Assembly (NCBI RefSeq): GCF_011947225.1
Contig: NZ_JAATVW010000015.1
Coordinates: 1-64,000, forward strand
Source: Planosporangium flavigriseum
Lineage (GTDB): Bacteria; Actinomycetota; Actinomycetes; Mycobacteriales; Micromonosporaceae
DNA length: 64,000 nt
Direction: 5' to 3'
Below, in pieces: positions 52,336 through 62,197 of this stretch (position 1 is its first letter; every line of letters begins with the position of its first letter). The notes beneath the pieces are model-generated. The model was not told where the DNA came from. It saw only the letters and a program-made list of their open reading frames with translations, and did not search any database. The translations under genes were made by a program, and so were the position numbers.

Positions 52336-53829
52336 TTACGCCGACAGGTCTTCGGTCCAGCCCATCGTGCGGTCGACCGCCTTGCGCCAGAACCGGTACC
52401 CCCGGTCGCGCTCACGAGCGTCCATCGCCGGCTCCCACCGGCGATCGGCCCGCCACTTGGCGCGCAGGGTCTCCAGGTCGGGCCAGTAGCCGACGGCCAG
52501 GCCGGCCGCGTACGCCGCGCCGAGGCACGTGGTCTCCGCGATGGTGGGCCGGACGACGGGTACGTCGAGCACATCGGCCTGGAACTGCATGAGCAAGTCG
52601 CTCGCGGTCATCCCGCCGTCGACCTTCAGCGCGGTCAGTTCGACCCCGGACTCCGCGGCCATCGCGTCGACGACCTCCTTGACCTGCCAGGCCGTGGCCT
52701 CCAGCGTCGCCCGTGCCAGGTGGCCCTTGGTCACGTACCCGGTCAGGCCGGCGATCACCCCGCGCGCGTCCGAGCGCCAGTGCGGAGCGAACAGACCGGA
52801 GAACGCCGGCACGATGTAGCAGCCGCCGTTGTCCTCGACGGTGGCCGCGAGGTCGTTGATCTCGGCGGCGGTCGAGATGAGGCCGAGGTTGTCGCGCAGC
52901 CACTGCACCAGGGCGCCGGTCACCGCGATCGATCCTTCCAGGGCGTACGCGGGCGCGGCGTCGCCGATCTGGTACGCCACGGTGGTGACGAGCCCCCGTT
53001 CGCTCAGCACGGGGCGATCCCCGGTGTGCAGCAACAGGAAGGATCCGGTGCCGTACGTGCACTTGGCCTCACCGGTGGCGAAGCAGGTCTGCCCGAACAG
53101 CGCCGCCTGCTGGTCGCCGAGCGCCCCGGCAACGGGTACGCCGCTCAGGAAGCCGCCCGCTTCGCCGTACACATAGGACGAAGGCAGGATCTCGGGCAGG
53201 ATCGCGCGCGGAACGCCGAACGCCTCCAGGAGTTCGGCGTCCCAGTCCAGTGTGGACAAGTTCATCAGCATCGTCCGGCTGGCGTTGGTCACGTCGGTGG
53301 CGTGCCGGCCGGTGAGCTTGGTGATCAGCCAGGTGTCCATCGTGCCGAACCGCACCTCGCCGCGTTCGGCGCGCTCGCGCAGGCCCGGCACGGTGTCGAG
53401 CAGCCAGCGAATCTTGGGCGCCGAGAAGTACGTGGCCAGCGGCAGGCCGGACTTCTCACGGAACCGGTCGACGTCGCCCTGTCCCAGCTTGGCGATCAAT
53501 CGGTCGGTGCGGGTGTCCTGCCACACGATCGCGTTGTGCAGCGGTTCGCCGGTTGTCGCGTCCCACAGCAGCGTCGTCTCGCGCTGGTTGGTGATCCCGA
53601 CGGCCGCGAGGTCGGCGCGGCTCAGGCCGGCGTGGTCGAGCGCGCCGCGCACCACGGCCTCGGTGTTGTGCCAGATCTCCGCCGCGTCGTGCTCGACCCA
53701 GCCCGGCTTCGGGTAGAGCTGGCGGTGCTCGCGCTGGTCAACCGACACGATCTCGGCGTCGGAGTCGAAGATGATGCACCGGGTGGAGGTCGTGCCCTGG
53801 TCGATCGCGGCGATGTACCGAGAATTCAC
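52336..53829 (-). CDS. glpK: Glycerol kinase
   Basis: The 497-residue protein has the FGGY kinase signatures. These include [72 protein letters not shown] and the C-terminal [19 protein letters not shown], then [18 protein letters not shown]. It phosphorylates glycerol to glycerol 3-phosphate. Length is normal. It starts at GTG 53827-53829. No facilitator or glycerol-3-phosphate dehydrogenase gene is adjacent, so it is separate from any glp operon. Confidence 0.96.
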   Translation of the reverse strand: MNSRYIAAIDQGTTSTRCIIFDSDAEIVSVDQREHRQLYPKPGWVEHDAAEIWHNTEAVVRGALDHAGLSRADLAAVGITNQRETTLLWDATTGEPLHNAIVWQDTRTDRLIAKLGQGDVDRFREKSGLPLATYFSAPKIRWLLDTVPGLRERAERGEVRFGTMDTWLITKLTGRHATDVTNASRTMLMNLSTLDWDAELLEAFGVPRAILPEILPSSYVYGEAGGFLSGVPVAGALGDQQAALFGQTCFATGEAKCTYGTGSFLLLHTGDRPVLSERGLVTTVAYQIGDAAPAYALEGSIAVTGALVQWLRDNLGLISTAAEINDLAATVEDNGGCYIVPAFSGLFAPHWRSDARGVIAGLTGYVTKGHLARATLEATAWQVKEVVDAMAAESGVELTALKVDGGMTASDLLMQFQADVLDVPVVRPTIAETTCLGAAYAAGLAVGYWPDLETLRAKWRADRRWEPAMDARERDRGYRFWRKAVDRTMGWTEDLSA

Positions 53830-53954
53830 CCCGCAAGTGTGGCGCGTGCCCGCAAGGGCGATGGCGGGCCCCCAGCTGAACAGTCGGTAACGCAGTACGA
53901 ACGTACGGCTTGTTGTGCGACGGTCAGGTGATCGGGCCCGCTAGCCTGCCAGCC

Positions 53955-54857
53955 ATGGCATCGACCATCGTGGTCCAAGGGCTACACAAAGCGTACGGAG
54001 AGGTCAAGGCCGTCGACGGCGTCTCGTTCGAGGTGGAGGCCGGAGAGTTCTTCGGCATTCTCGGCCCGAACGGGGCGGGTAAGACGACGACCCTGGAGAT
54101 CGTGGAGGGATTGCGTAAGGCGGACGCCGGCGAGGTGCGGCTGCTCGGCCAGGCGCCATGGCCGCGCAACGCGGCACTGCTGCCCCGTATCGGGGTTCAG
54201 CAGCAGGCGTCGTCGTTCTTCGAGCGGTTGACCGCGCGCGAGCAGATCCGCACGTTCGCCTCGCTGTACGGGGTCGGGTCGAAGAAGGCCGACGACATGC
54301 TCGAGCTGGTCGGGCTCGCCGACAAGGCTGAGGTTCGGGCCGAGAAGCTGTCGGGCGGCCAGATGCAGCGGCTCTCCATCGCCTGCGCGCTCGTACACGA
54401 CCCCGAGCTGGTCTTCCTCGACGAGCCCACGGCCGCGCTCGACCCGCAGGCCCGCCGTAACCTGTGGGATCTGCTGCGGGCGATCAACACGCAGGGCCGG
54501 ACGATCGTTCTCACCACCCACTACATGGACGAGGCGGAGATCCTCTGCGACCGGGTGGCGATCATGGATCACGGACGGATCCTGCAGTCCGGGCCACCGG
54601 CTGAGCTCGTCCGCGGGCTCGACTCGGCCACCCGCATCACCATCGAGACGGGCGCGATCGCGGTCGACGAGGCGCGCCGGCTGTTCCAGGGCGCCGAGGT
54701 CGACGACGACGGCGTCTCGCTGACCCTCGTCACCCGTACCCCGGCGCCGGTGCTCGCCTCGCTCGCGGAGCGCAACGCGCTGCGCGGGCTATCGGTGCGC
54801 GGCGCCACGCTCGAAGATGTCTTCCTCAATCTCACCGGCCGGGAGTACCGCGCATGA
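53955..54857 (+). CDS. ABC transporter ATP-binding protein (ABC-2 exporter type)
   Basis: The 300-residue protein has Walker A (LGPNGAGKTTTLEI), the Q-loop, the signature LSGGQMQRLSIACAL, Walker B (LVFLDEPTAALDPQ) and the H-loop (VLTTHYMDEAEILC). A C-terminal domain of the DrrA/NatA type follows. The ATG at 53955 gives the usual N-terminus. The permease gene overlaps its stop (ATGA). Such pairs export drugs or lipids; the substrate is unknown. It is divergent from glpK. Confidence 0.95.
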   Translation: MASTIVVQGLHKAYGEVKAVDGVSFEVEAGEFFGILGPNGAGKTTTLEIVEGLRKADAGEVRLLGQAPWPRNAALLPRIGVQQQASSFFERLTAREQIRTFASLYGVGSKKADDMLELVGLADKAEVRAEKLSGGQMQRLSIACALVHDPELVFLDEPTAALDPQARRNLWDLLRAINTQGRTIVLTTHYMDEAEILCDRVAIMDHGRILQSGPPAELVRGLDSATRITIETGAIAVDEARRLFQGAEVDDDGVSLTLVTRTPAPVLASLAERNALRGLSVRGATLEDVFLNLTGREYRA

Positions 54858-55921
54858 GCAGTGGCTTCATCAGTCTGTCCCGGGCGATGCTCCTCGGGTT
54901 CGTCCGGGACCGCGCCGCCCTGTTCTTCACGATCCTGTTCCCGCTGATGTTCCTGATCGTCTTCGGCGGCCTGATGAAGAACCAGGGCGTGTCCCGGTCG
55001 AAGGTGATCGAGGTCGGCCCGGTCGCCGTCATCGACCAGGTGCCGGCCGAGGCAAAGGCCGACCTGGACAAGGTCCTCGAGGTCACGAAGATGACCGACC
55101 GGCAGATGGCCGTCGACGCGGTGCGCAAGGGCGACTACGCCGCCGCGGTCGAGCAGCAGGGCGACACCGTGGTTGTGCACTACTCTGCGGCTGACCAGGT
55201 GCGCTCCGGCACCGTGCGCGGGGTGCTGGCCTCGCTGGTCCAGCAGGCCAACATAGCCGTCTCCCCGATTCCGGCCCGGTTCGAGTTCCAGGCGCAGCAG
55301 GTCGAGGACAAGTCGCTGAAGACCATCCAGTTCGTCACCCCCGGCCTGCTCGGCTGGGCGCTCGCCACCGGTGCCACCTTCGGGGCGGCCATGACGCTGG
55401 TGACGTGGCGGGAGAAGCGGATCCTGCGCCGGCTGCGCCTGTCCCCGGTCAGCACCGTCTCGGTGATCGGCGCCCGGGTCGGCGTCAGCGTCGGTATCGC
55501 GCTGGCGCAGACGGCCATCTTCCTGGCGGTGGCGACGCTGCCGTACTTCGGACTGCAGTTGTCGAGCTACTGGTGGATGTCGATTCCGGTGATCCTGGTC
55601 GGCACGTTGGCGTTCCTGTCGATCGGCCTGCTCGCCGGCGCGTGGGCGAAGACCCAGGAGACGGCCAACATGATCGCCCAGTTGGTCGTCCTTCCGATGG
55701 CGTTCCTGTCCGGCTCGTTCTTCCCGCTGGACATCACGCCGAAGTGGGTCCAGACCCTGGCGGAGATCTTCCCGCTGCGGCACCTGAACCAGGCGTTGCT
55801 CGACGTCATGGTTCGCGGCAAGGGGCCTGAGTCGGTACTTCCCGAGCTGGGGATCCTCGCCGGCTTCGCGATCGTGGTCTCGCTGGTGGCGGCGAGGCTG
55901 TTCCGCTGGGACGAGGTCTGA
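54854..55921 (+). CDS. ABC-2 type transporter permease
   Basis: The 355-residue protein has one N-terminal membrane helix (about 18-40). An extracytoplasmic domain (about 45-165) and a C-terminal block of about five helices follow (LLGWALATGATFGAAMTLVT, then LAFLSIGLLAGAWAKTQETA and MAFLSGSFFPLDITP). This is the ABC2_membrane_3 layout. It forms an exporter with the ATPase encoded upstream, whose stop it overlaps. It ends three bases before the stop of the convergent GGDEF-EAL gene. Confidence 0.93.
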   Translation: MSSGFISLSRAMLLGFVRDRAALFFTILFPLMFLIVFGGLMKNQGVSRSKVIEVGPVAVIDQVPAEAKADLDKVLEVTKMTDRQMAVDAVRKGDYAAAVEQQGDTVVVHYSAADQVRSGTVRGVLASLVQQANIAVSPIPARFEFQAQQVEDKSLKTIQFVTPGLLGWALATGATFGAAMTLVTWREKRILRRLRLSPVSTVSVIGARVGVSVGIALAQTAIFLAVATLPYFGLQLSSYWWMSIPVILVGTLAFLSIGLLAGAWAKTQETANMIAQLVVLPMAFLSGSFFPLDITPKWVQTLAEIFPLRHLNQALLDVMVRGKGPESVLPELGILAGFAIVVSLVAARLFRWDEV

Positions 55922-55924
55922 GCC

Positions 55925-58147
55925 CTAGATAGCGGGGGAGGGCTGGCACACCGACGACTCCAGCAGCGCGAGGACATGCTCGGGCGGCCCGGGCATCGCG
56001 TAGTGCCAGCCCTGTGCGGTGTCGCAGCCCAGCGTGCGTAGCCGGGCGGCCTGCTCCCGCGTCTCCACGCCCTCCGCCGTGACCGTCAGGTGCAGCGTGT
56101 GCGCCAGTTTGATGAGGGTCGCCACGATCTCCTTGTCGACCGGGTCGGGGCAGTCCGGCGGCCGTAGCCCGGCGACGAAGGAGCCGGCCAGCTTGAGGCT
56201 GTGTACCGGCAGGCTGCGCAGGTACGCCAGGTTGGAGTACCCGGTGCCGAAGTCGTCGATCGCGATCTTGACCCCGAGGCGGGCCAGCGCGTGCAGGGTC
56301 TCCAGCGGCCGCCCGGAGGTACCCATGACAGCGCTCTCGGTCAGCTCCAGCTGCAGGCTGCCCGGGTCGAGCCCGGTCTGCTCCAGGATGGCGCTGACCT
56401 CCGCGACGATGCTCGGGTCCTGAACCTGCCGGACGGCCAGGTTGACGCTGGTAACCAGGTCGATGTCCGGGTACTGCTGCCGCCAGGCGGCGGCCTGGCG
56501 GCAGGCCTCGCCCAGCACCCACTGTCCGAGCGGGACGATCAGGCCGGTCTCCTCACTCAGCTCGATGAACCGGTCCGGCCCCAGCAGCCCGAGCTTCGGG
56601 TGTCGCCACCGCACGAGTGCCTCGACGCCCATCACCGTCTCGTCCTCCAGCCGGACCAGCGGCTGGTACTCGACGAGGAACTCGCCGCGTTCGAGCGCGG
56701 CGGGCAGGCCGGCGGACAGTTCGAACTTGGTCACCTCGCGGGCGTGGCGGTCGGCATCGAAGAGCGCCCAGCGGTTCTTGCCGTCCCGCTTCGCCCAGTG
56801 CAGCGTCGTGTCGGCCGCCTTCATCAGCTCGGTTGCGCTGGTGGTGTGGGCGGCGCGCTCGACCACCCCGACGCTGGCGGAGACGGTGATCTCGTGCCCA
56901 CCGAGCTGGACCGGCGCGCGAACGGCGGCGAGCGCGGCCTCGGCGATCTCGACGAGCTGGTCCGGCCCGGCGGAGCGCTCGACGAGGACGACGAACTCGT
57001 CACCGCCGGTACGCGCGACGAGCTGTCCCGGACCCGAGATCGAGGAGTGCAGCTGGCGCGCGACCGCCAGCAACAGGTAGTCGCCCATGTCGTGGCCGAG
57101 GGTGTCATTGATCATCTTGAAACCGTCGACATCGAGGTAGCAGACGCCGACTCGGGCGTCGTCGTCGGCGTCGTCGAGGATCTGGCCGAGGCGTTCGAAG
57201 AAGAGCGTCCGGTTGGGCAGTTGGGTCAGCGGGTCGTGCAGGGCCTGATGGCGCAGCCGGGTCTGGAGGTGGTGCCGCTCGGTGATGTCCTCGACCATGG
57301 TGACGACGTACCGAGGCTGTCCGTCCTGGTCGCGGATGAGGGAGACGGCGAGATCGGTCCACACGATCTGGCCGTCCTTGCGGTAGTACGGCTTCTCCAG
57401 CCGGAAGTGCTCCCGCTCGCCGCGCGTGAGTGCCCGGTAGGCGTCCCAGATGCCGGGGGCGTCCTCGGGGTGGATGAACTCGTCCACCGTGAGTTGGCGG
57501 AACTCGTCGACGGTGTACCCGAGCATGTCGCAGGTGGTCTGGTTGACGTCGACGATCTTGCCCTCGATGTCGGCGATCGCGATCCCGATCACCGCGCCGG
57601 CGAAGACCGCCTGGAAGCGGGCCTCGCTCGCCCAGCGCGCCGCCTCCGCCTCGGAGCGGGCCAGCATCGCGGCGGCGCGGATCTCCTCCTGCTCGGCGAG
57701 GGTCCGCTCACGCAGCGCATGCGCGTACCCCGCTGCCAGAGCGCTCTGCAGCGCCGGCGCGCGGGTGCATTCGCCGACGTCGCTCAGTTGCTCGGTGAGT
57801 ACGCGCAGTGTGTGATCGAGCGATGCCGGCTGCGTGAAGTGCGCCTTGACGAGTGCCACCCCCACCTCGAACCCGACCGACGCCTCGAAGGTGTCCGCGG
57901 TCGCGGCCGACAGCAGCCGGGCGGCCAGGCCGGTCAGGTACGAGCGCAACTCCGCCGGGGTCATGGAGACGAAGCTCGTCCCGGCTATGGCGCGCGCCCA
58001 GGCTCGCGCGAGCCGCTCCGGTGTCGGTCCGGGGGCGGCGCGGACGGCCGGCTCCGGCTGGGCGGCCGGCACGGTTGCCACCTCGCCGTCCGGCCCCGCG
58101 CTGCCGGATTCCTGCCGCGCTCGCACTTGACTGGTCACGTCGGGCAT
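55925..58147 (-). CDS. PAS-GGDEF-EAL cyclic-di-GMP protein
   Basis: The 740-residue protein has a helical N-terminal domain (about 45-165), a PAS domain (about 175-295), GGDEF (about 300-465; HDPLTQLPNR and ARTGGDEFVVLV) and EAL (about 480-735; MGVEALVRWRHPK, LELTES, IDDFGTGYSNLAYL, TAEGVET, TAQGWHYA). Both active-site motifs are intact, so it may make and break c-di-GMP. In the EAL domain the usual KIDRSF strand reads KLAGSF: the lysine is kept but the following aspartate is lost. No membrane span is present. Starts at an ATG. Confidence 0.93.
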   Translation of the reverse strand: MPDVTSQVRARQESGSAGPDGEVATVPAAQPEPAVRAAPGPTPERLARAWARAIAGTSFVSMTPAELRSYLTGLAARLLSAATADTFEASVGFEVGVALVKAHFTQPASLDHTLRVLTEQLSDVGECTRAPALQSALAAGYAHALRERTLAEQEEIRAAAMLARSEAEAARWASEARFQAVFAGAVIGIAIADIEGKIVDVNQTTCDMLGYTVDEFRQLTVDEFIHPEDAPGIWDAYRALTRGEREHFRLEKPYYRKDGQIVWTDLAVSLIRDQDGQPRYVVTMVEDITERHHLQTRLRHQALHDPLTQLPNRTLFFERLGQILDDADDDARVGVCYLDVDGFKMINDTLGHDMGDYLLLAVARQLHSSISGPGQLVARTGGDEFVVLVERSAGPDQLVEIAEAALAAVRAPVQLGGHEITVSASVGVVERAAHTTSATELMKAADTTLHWAKRDGKNRWALFDADRHAREVTKFELSAGLPAALERGEFLVEYQPLVRLEDETVMGVEALVRWRHPKLGLLGPDRFIELSEETGLIVPLGQWVLGEACRQAAAWRQQYPDIDLVTSVNLAVRQVQDPSIVAEVSAILEQTGLDPGSLQLELTESAVMGTSGRPLETLHALARLGVKIAIDDFGTGYSNLAYLRSLPVHSLKLAGSFVAGLRPPDCPDPVDKEIVATLIKLAHTLHLTVTAEGVETREQAARLRTLGCDTAQGWHYAMPGPPEHVLALLESSVCQPSPAI

Positions 58148-58416
58148 GGCATCGAGTTCCGGTGGGGCGAATCGGTGGTCGGCGATGACGGGGCGTCAGC
58201 CGCCGCACGAGGATGCATAAACGTGAGTGACTGTAGCCGGTCCACTTCGACGTGGCTCGGAACCCGGTTCGGCCGCCTCACGAAAACTCCCTCCCCGGTT
58301 TCCGTACAAGCAAGCGTTGCGAGCATACGGGTTGGTCAAGCGGGAGGGAACGGGTACGGCGCAGCGTTGATTGAAGGGTTTCCTTACGTTAATGAAATGC
58401 AACGGAGGGTGTTGGA

Positions 58417-59217
58417 TCAATCCCTCCGGGCCACCGCCGCCAGTGCCGGGTTCTCGCGGGCGGCGGGCTCATCGGGCGACTCCGGTCGCCATTCGGACAG
58501 TCGAACCACCCCCGGTTCGACCAGGGTGAGGTCGCCGAACAGGCTGGACAGTTCGTCCGCGGTCCGGGGGACGATCGGCGTCGAGGAGCGTTTGTACAGG
58601 CCCAGCGCCTGGTCCTGGGAACTGTCCAACCCTTCGGCGCCCATGTGGGACACCACGAGGTGACTGCCCGGTGCGATCGCGCCGGAGTACCCGGCCACGA
58701 TGTCGGCCGGGCGGTCGGAGTCGGGTACGAAGTGCAGCACGGCGACCAGCAGGAGACCAACCGGTTGATCGAAATCGATGTGCTCGCGAAGCTTCGGGTC
58801 GGCGAGCACTCCCGCCGGCTGGCGCAGGTCGGCCCGAATCACCGTCGCATGTGGATTGTTGGCGAGGATCGCGCGACTGTGCGCGTACGCGACCGGGTCG
58901 ATGTCGACGTAGACCACCTCGGCGGTCGGGTCAGTGCTCTGCGCCACCTCGTGCACGTTGCCGACCGTCGGGATCCCCGAGCCGAGATCGATGAATTGAC
59001 GGATGCCGAGACCGCACAGATAGCGCACCGCCCGCCGCAGGAACGCCCGGTTCTCCTGCGCGGCCGCCGGGGCGTCGGGCATCGCCTGCATCACCTGTTC
59101 GGCGAACTCCCGGTCCACCGCGAAGTTGTGCGATCCACCGAGGTAGTAGTCGTAGACGCGGGCCACGCTCGGTCGCTCGACGTTGACGTCCTCCGGAGCC
59201 CAGGTCGGCCGCTCCAC
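58417..59217 (-). CDS. SAM-dependent methyltransferase, DUF574 family
   Basis: The 266-residue protein starts RPSVARVYDYYLGGSHNFAV, the signature of the actinobacterial DUF574 (S-adenosyl methyltransferase) family. FIDLGSGIPTVGNVHEVA is the SAM-binding loop, and VVYVDIDPVAYAHSRAIL and LLLVAVLHFVPDSDRP follow. These proteins are numerous in actinomycetes and their substrates are unknown. GGAGGGAG precedes the GTG at 59215-59217. The 58148-58416 gap behind it has no gene. Confidence 0.92.
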   Translation of the reverse strand: MERPTWAPEDVNVERPSVARVYDYYLGGSHNFAVDREFAEQVMQAMPDAPAAAQENRAFLRRAVRYLCGLGIRQFIDLGSGIPTVGNVHEVAQSTDPTAEVVYVDIDPVAYAHSRAILANNPHATVIRADLRQPAGVLADPKLREHIDFDQPVGLLLVAVLHFVPDSDRPADIVAGYSGAIAPGSHLVVSHMGAEGLDSSQDQALGLYKRSSTPIVPRTADELSSLFGDLTLVEPGVVRLSEWRPESPDEPAARENPALAAVARRD

Positions 59218-59307
59218 GCGGATCTCCCTCCGTCACCCAGCGCACCCTCGCCTCGACGCGTTGTCGCCGAGCATAGCGGCCAGGGCCGCTGGAGTCGCCT
59301 GCCAAAA

Positions 59308-59345
59308 AAGCCGGGTCGGCCGCTCTCCGGCGGCCGACCCGGCTT
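59308..59345 (-). terminator. Minus-strand intrinsic terminator
   Basis: AAGCCGGGTCGGCCGC and its complement enclose six bases, with a six-base A-run at 59304-59309. On the minus strand this is a stem followed by TTTTTT. It would stop transcripts entering from the right before the methyltransferase gene. Confidence 0.75.
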
Positions 59346-59463
59346 CTACTGTGGAGGCACTGCCAGCCGAGCTTGCTGCATCCGCTTGAGCTCGCCGGGG
59401 TGGTGGCTTGACCACGAAAATCGCTCATCTAAATTTGCTGGCTATGACGCGGGTGCGCGCCTG

Positions 59464-59793
59464 ATGCGGTACGCCAACCTGGCCCTGCGGTTCGCGCTTG
59501 AGCTGGCCGGCCTCGCCGCGTTCGGGTACTGGGGGTTTGTTGCCGGATCCGGTCTGCAGCTGAAAGTGCTGCTCGGCCTCGGCACACCCGTCGTCGCCGC
59601 GGTGCTGTGGGGACTGTTCGCCGCACCGAAGGCCGCTGTGCCGATGCCGGGCGCGGCGAAGCTCGTCTTCGAGCTTCTGTGGTTCGGCGCCGCCGCTGCC
59701 GCGCTGGCCTTCGCCGGCCGTCTCTGGCTCGCGGCGGCGCTCGTCGCGCTGTACGCGGTCAACCGGGTCCTGATGTACGTGTGGCATCAGTGA
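59464..59793 (+). CDS. YrdB-family (DUF2568) membrane protein
   Basis: The 109-residue protein opens MRYANLALRFALELAGLAAF and has four hydrophobic helices separated by short loops (LLGLGTPVVAAVLWGLFAAP, FELLWFGAAAAALAFAG), ending ALYAVNRVLMYVWHQ. The NLALRFxLELxxLxAxGYWG opening is typical of YrdB/DUF2568 proteins, whose function is unknown. The start is the ATG at 59464. Confidence 0.85.
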   Translation: MRYANLALRFALELAGLAAFGYWGFVAGSGLQLKVLLGLGTPVVAAVLWGLFAAPKAAVPMPGAAKLVFELLWFGAAAAALAFAGRLWLAAALVALYAVNRVLMYVWHQ

Positions 59794-59854
59794 GCGTCCG
59801 CCTGTGGCGAACGGTCCTGTCGGTACTGGCGGAAGTCGGGCAGGCTCCAGGGGT

Positions 59855-60862
59855 ATGCGACTACTCGTACTGGGCGGGACCGCCTTTCTCGGCCGGGCCG
59901 TTGTCCGCGCGGCGCTCGCGGCCGGTCACGATGTGACGTGCGCCGCGCGCGGTGTCTCCGGTGAGCCGGAGAGCGATGCGAGGTTCGTGCGGGTCGACCG
60001 CGACGCGGCCGATGGCCTGGCCCCGCTGCGCGGGCTGGAGTTCGACGCGCTCATCGACGTGGCACGGCAGCCCAGCCACGTTCGCCGGGCGGTGGCCGAG
60101 TTGGCGCCGCGCGTCGGCCACGCCGTCTACGTGTCGAGTTGCTCGGCGTACGCCGACCAGCGCACACCGGGCCAGCGGGCCGCGGACGCGCCGGCACTCG
60201 ACCCGGCACCGCCGGAGGTCGACGATCCCGCGGAAGCGGAGTCCTACGGCGCCCGCAAGGTCGCCGGTGAGCGCACCTTCGTGGACGGCTTCGGCGCCGA
60301 CCGGACTTTCATCTGTCGGGCCGGACTGATCATCGGGCCCGGGGACGACACCAACCGCTTCGATTACTGGGTCACCCGGTTGGCGCGCGGCGGCGAGGTG
60401 CTCGCGCCGGGCTCGCCCGACGATCTGGTGCAGTACATCGACGTGCGGGACCTGGCCGACTGGCTGGTGCGGGCGGGACGGGACCGCCTCGCCGGGGTCT
60501 ACGACGGGATCGGCAGGCCGGTCGGCCGCGAGCATTTCCTGACCCACGTTGCGGTGGGCGTGGCGAGCAGAGTCCAGCTGACCTGGGTTGACCAGGAGTT
60601 CTTGCTGTCGGAAGGCGTACGGCCCTGGATGGGGGAGCGGTCGCTTCCGCTGTGGCTGCCGCTGCCCGAGTACGCCGGATTCCTCAGCCGCGACGTCTCC
60701 GCGTCCCTCGACGCCGGCCTGCGGACCCGTGACGTCGCCGAGACCGCCCGGGACACCATCGCCTCGCTGCGCACCTTGCCCGCGGCGGCCGGCACCGACG
60801 CCGGACTCTCCCCGGAGGACGAGGTCAGCCTGCTGGAAAAGTGGCACGACCGTACGTCTTGA
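59855..60862 (+). CDS. NAD-dependent epimerase/dehydratase-like SDR protein
   Basis: The 335-residue protein has an N-terminal Rossmann motif (MRLLVLGGTAFLGRAVVRAA) and a serine/tyrosine region (VYVSSCSAYADQR). In place of the usual YxxxK it reads ESYGARKVAGERTF. IICRAG-type strands and a C-terminal substrate domain with PLWLPLPEYAGFLSRDVS follow. It belongs to the atypical SDRs annotated as reductases in actinobacteria. Substrate unknown. AGGGG lies just before the ATG at 59855. Confidence 0.85.
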   Translation: MRLLVLGGTAFLGRAVVRAALAAGHDVTCAARGVSGEPESDARFVRVDRDAADGLAPLRGLEFDALIDVARQPSHVRRAVAELAPRVGHAVYVSSCSAYADQRTPGQRAADAPALDPAPPEVDDPAEAESYGARKVAGERTFVDGFGADRTFICRAGLIIGPGDDTNRFDYWVTRLARGGEVLAPGSPDDLVQYIDVRDLADWLVRAGRDRLAGVYDGIGRPVGREHFLTHVAVGVASRVQLTWVDQEFLLSEGVRPWMGERSLPLWLPLPEYAGFLSRDVSASLDAGLRTRDVAETARDTIASLRTLPAAAGTDAGLSPEDEVSLLEKWHDRTS

Positions 60863-61195
60863 TCTTTAGCTGTCGGTTTTGATGCCGTCTCGGGGGAATT
60901 CTCCTAGCGTCTTGAGCGTTGTTCTCAGAGTGCCGGGGATCTGGACGAAGTGATACCTGTACCAGGGCATCCGTCCGGACGGCCGTGACGAACTCTTTTG
61001 AACTCAACTGAACCTGTGCAGCTCCCCGCGCGTTTGGGTAAGTGGTGTACATCTCATCGGTCGGTACGTGGATTGATGGGTGAACTGGAATCAAACGGAG
61101 ACCTTTCCTGTTGTGAAGGGGGCAGCACCCGGGGGGTGTCCGGTTTGAGAGCGGACAGCGCGGGCACGCGATAAGACGACGGGGGAGGGCCCGAA
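60863..61195. other. Promoter region of the sigma factor gene
   Basis: This 333-base stretch has no gene. It is less GC-rich than its surroundings and must contain the control region of the sigma factor gene at 61196. I see no unambiguous promoter pair. A GGGGGAATTCTCC motif near 60893 is a short partial palindrome of unknown meaning. Confidence 0.4.
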
Positions 61196-62137
61196 GTGGA
61201 GAACATGACGGCGATGCGGACGGGCGAGGTCGCTGAGGAGCGCGACCTGGTCGGCGTATACCTGCACGAGATCTCCAAGACGCCGCTTCTCGACGCCGCG
61301 CAGGAGGTCGTACTCGCCAAGGCTGTTGAAGCCGGGCTTTACGCGGAGCAGCTGCTGGGGAACGGGGAGTCGTTCAAGGAGGCCACCCGCAGCGAGCTCG
61401 AGCGCCTGGTCACGGACGGTGAGCGTGCGAAGGACCAGTTCATCCGAGCCAACCTGCGGTTGGTCGTGTCGATTGCCCGCCGGTACGTCCGGTCCGGCAT
61501 GCCGATGCTCGACCTGATCCAGGAGGGCAACACCGGCCTGGTCCGGGCAGTGGAGAAATTCGACTACGTACGCGGGTACAAGTTTTCGACGTACGCCACG
61601 TGGTGGATCCGTCAGGCGATCAGCCGGGCGATCGCTCAGCAGGAGCGCACGGTACGGCTGCCGGTGCACCTGGTGGAGGACGTCAACCGGATGCGCAGCG
61701 TGGCGCGCCAGCTCACCCGTGAGCACGGCAACGAGCCGGAGCCGGAGCAGCTGGCAGCAGCTCTGGGCGTACCCGTGGAGCGAGTCAACGAGCTTAAGCG
61801 CTGGTCGCAGGACACGGTCTCGCTTGACACCCCGGTCGGCGACGACGGCGACACGAACCTCGGCGACCTGGTTGCCGACTCGGACGCGCCCTCGCCGGAA
61901 GACCTGGTCCTGGCGGCTCTCGAGCGCCAGCGAATCGAGAGCCTGCTGAACCACCTGGATGACCGGTCCGCCGGCATCATGCGGGCGCGGTACGGGCTCG
62001 AGGACGGTCGGGAGCACTCCCTGACCGAGGTGGCATCCCGGTTCTCGCTGTCGCGGGAGCGGATCCGCCAACTGGAGATTCAGGCCCTCGGCCGGCTGCG
62101 TGAGCTCGCTCGCGCAGAGGGCATGCAGGCCGCCTGA
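61196..62137 (+). CDS. Principal-like (group 2) sigma-70 factor
   Basis: The 313-residue protein has regions 1.2 (DLVGVYLHEISKTPLLDAAQ), 2 (RANLRLVVSIARRYVRSGMP, then MLDLIQEGNTGLVRAVEKFD and GYKFSTYATWWIRQAISRAI), 3 and 4 (SRFSLSRERIRQLEIQALGR). It lacks the long N-terminus of the essential HrdB/SigA protein, so it is a group 2 factor of the SigB/Hrd type, used in stationary or stress phases. GGGGGAGGG precedes the GTG at 61196. It is followed by a strong terminator. Confidence 0.93.
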   Translation: MENMTAMRTGEVAEERDLVGVYLHEISKTPLLDAAQEVVLAKAVEAGLYAEQLLGNGESFKEATRSELERLVTDGERAKDQFIRANLRLVVSIARRYVRSGMPMLDLIQEGNTGLVRAVEKFDYVRGYKFSTYATWWIRQAISRAIAQQERTVRLPVHLVEDVNRMRSVARQLTREHGNEPEPEQLAAALGVPVERVNELKRWSQDTVSLDTPVGDDGDTNLGDLVADSDAPSPEDLVLAALERQRIESLLNHLDDRSAGIMRARYGLEDGREHSLTEVASRFSLSRERIRQLEIQALGRLRELARAEGMQAA

Positions 62138-62158
62138 GCCAACTTCGCTTAGCCGACA

Positions 62159-62193
62159 AGAGCCGGCCCCGGTTTACCGGGGCCGGCTCTTTC
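62159..62193 (+). terminator. Terminator of the sigma factor gene
   Basis: AGAGCCGGCCCCGG and its exact complement (62177-62190) enclose a TTTA loop and are followed by TTTC. The 14-bp GC-rich stem lies 21 bases after the stop. Confidence 0.88.
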
Positions 62194-62197
62194 GCGT

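Noticed and set aside
56201-58663. An 820-codon plus-strand open frame opposite the GGDEF-EAL gene
   Set aside because: Same reason: third-position GC keeps the opposite strand open and the residues match no family.
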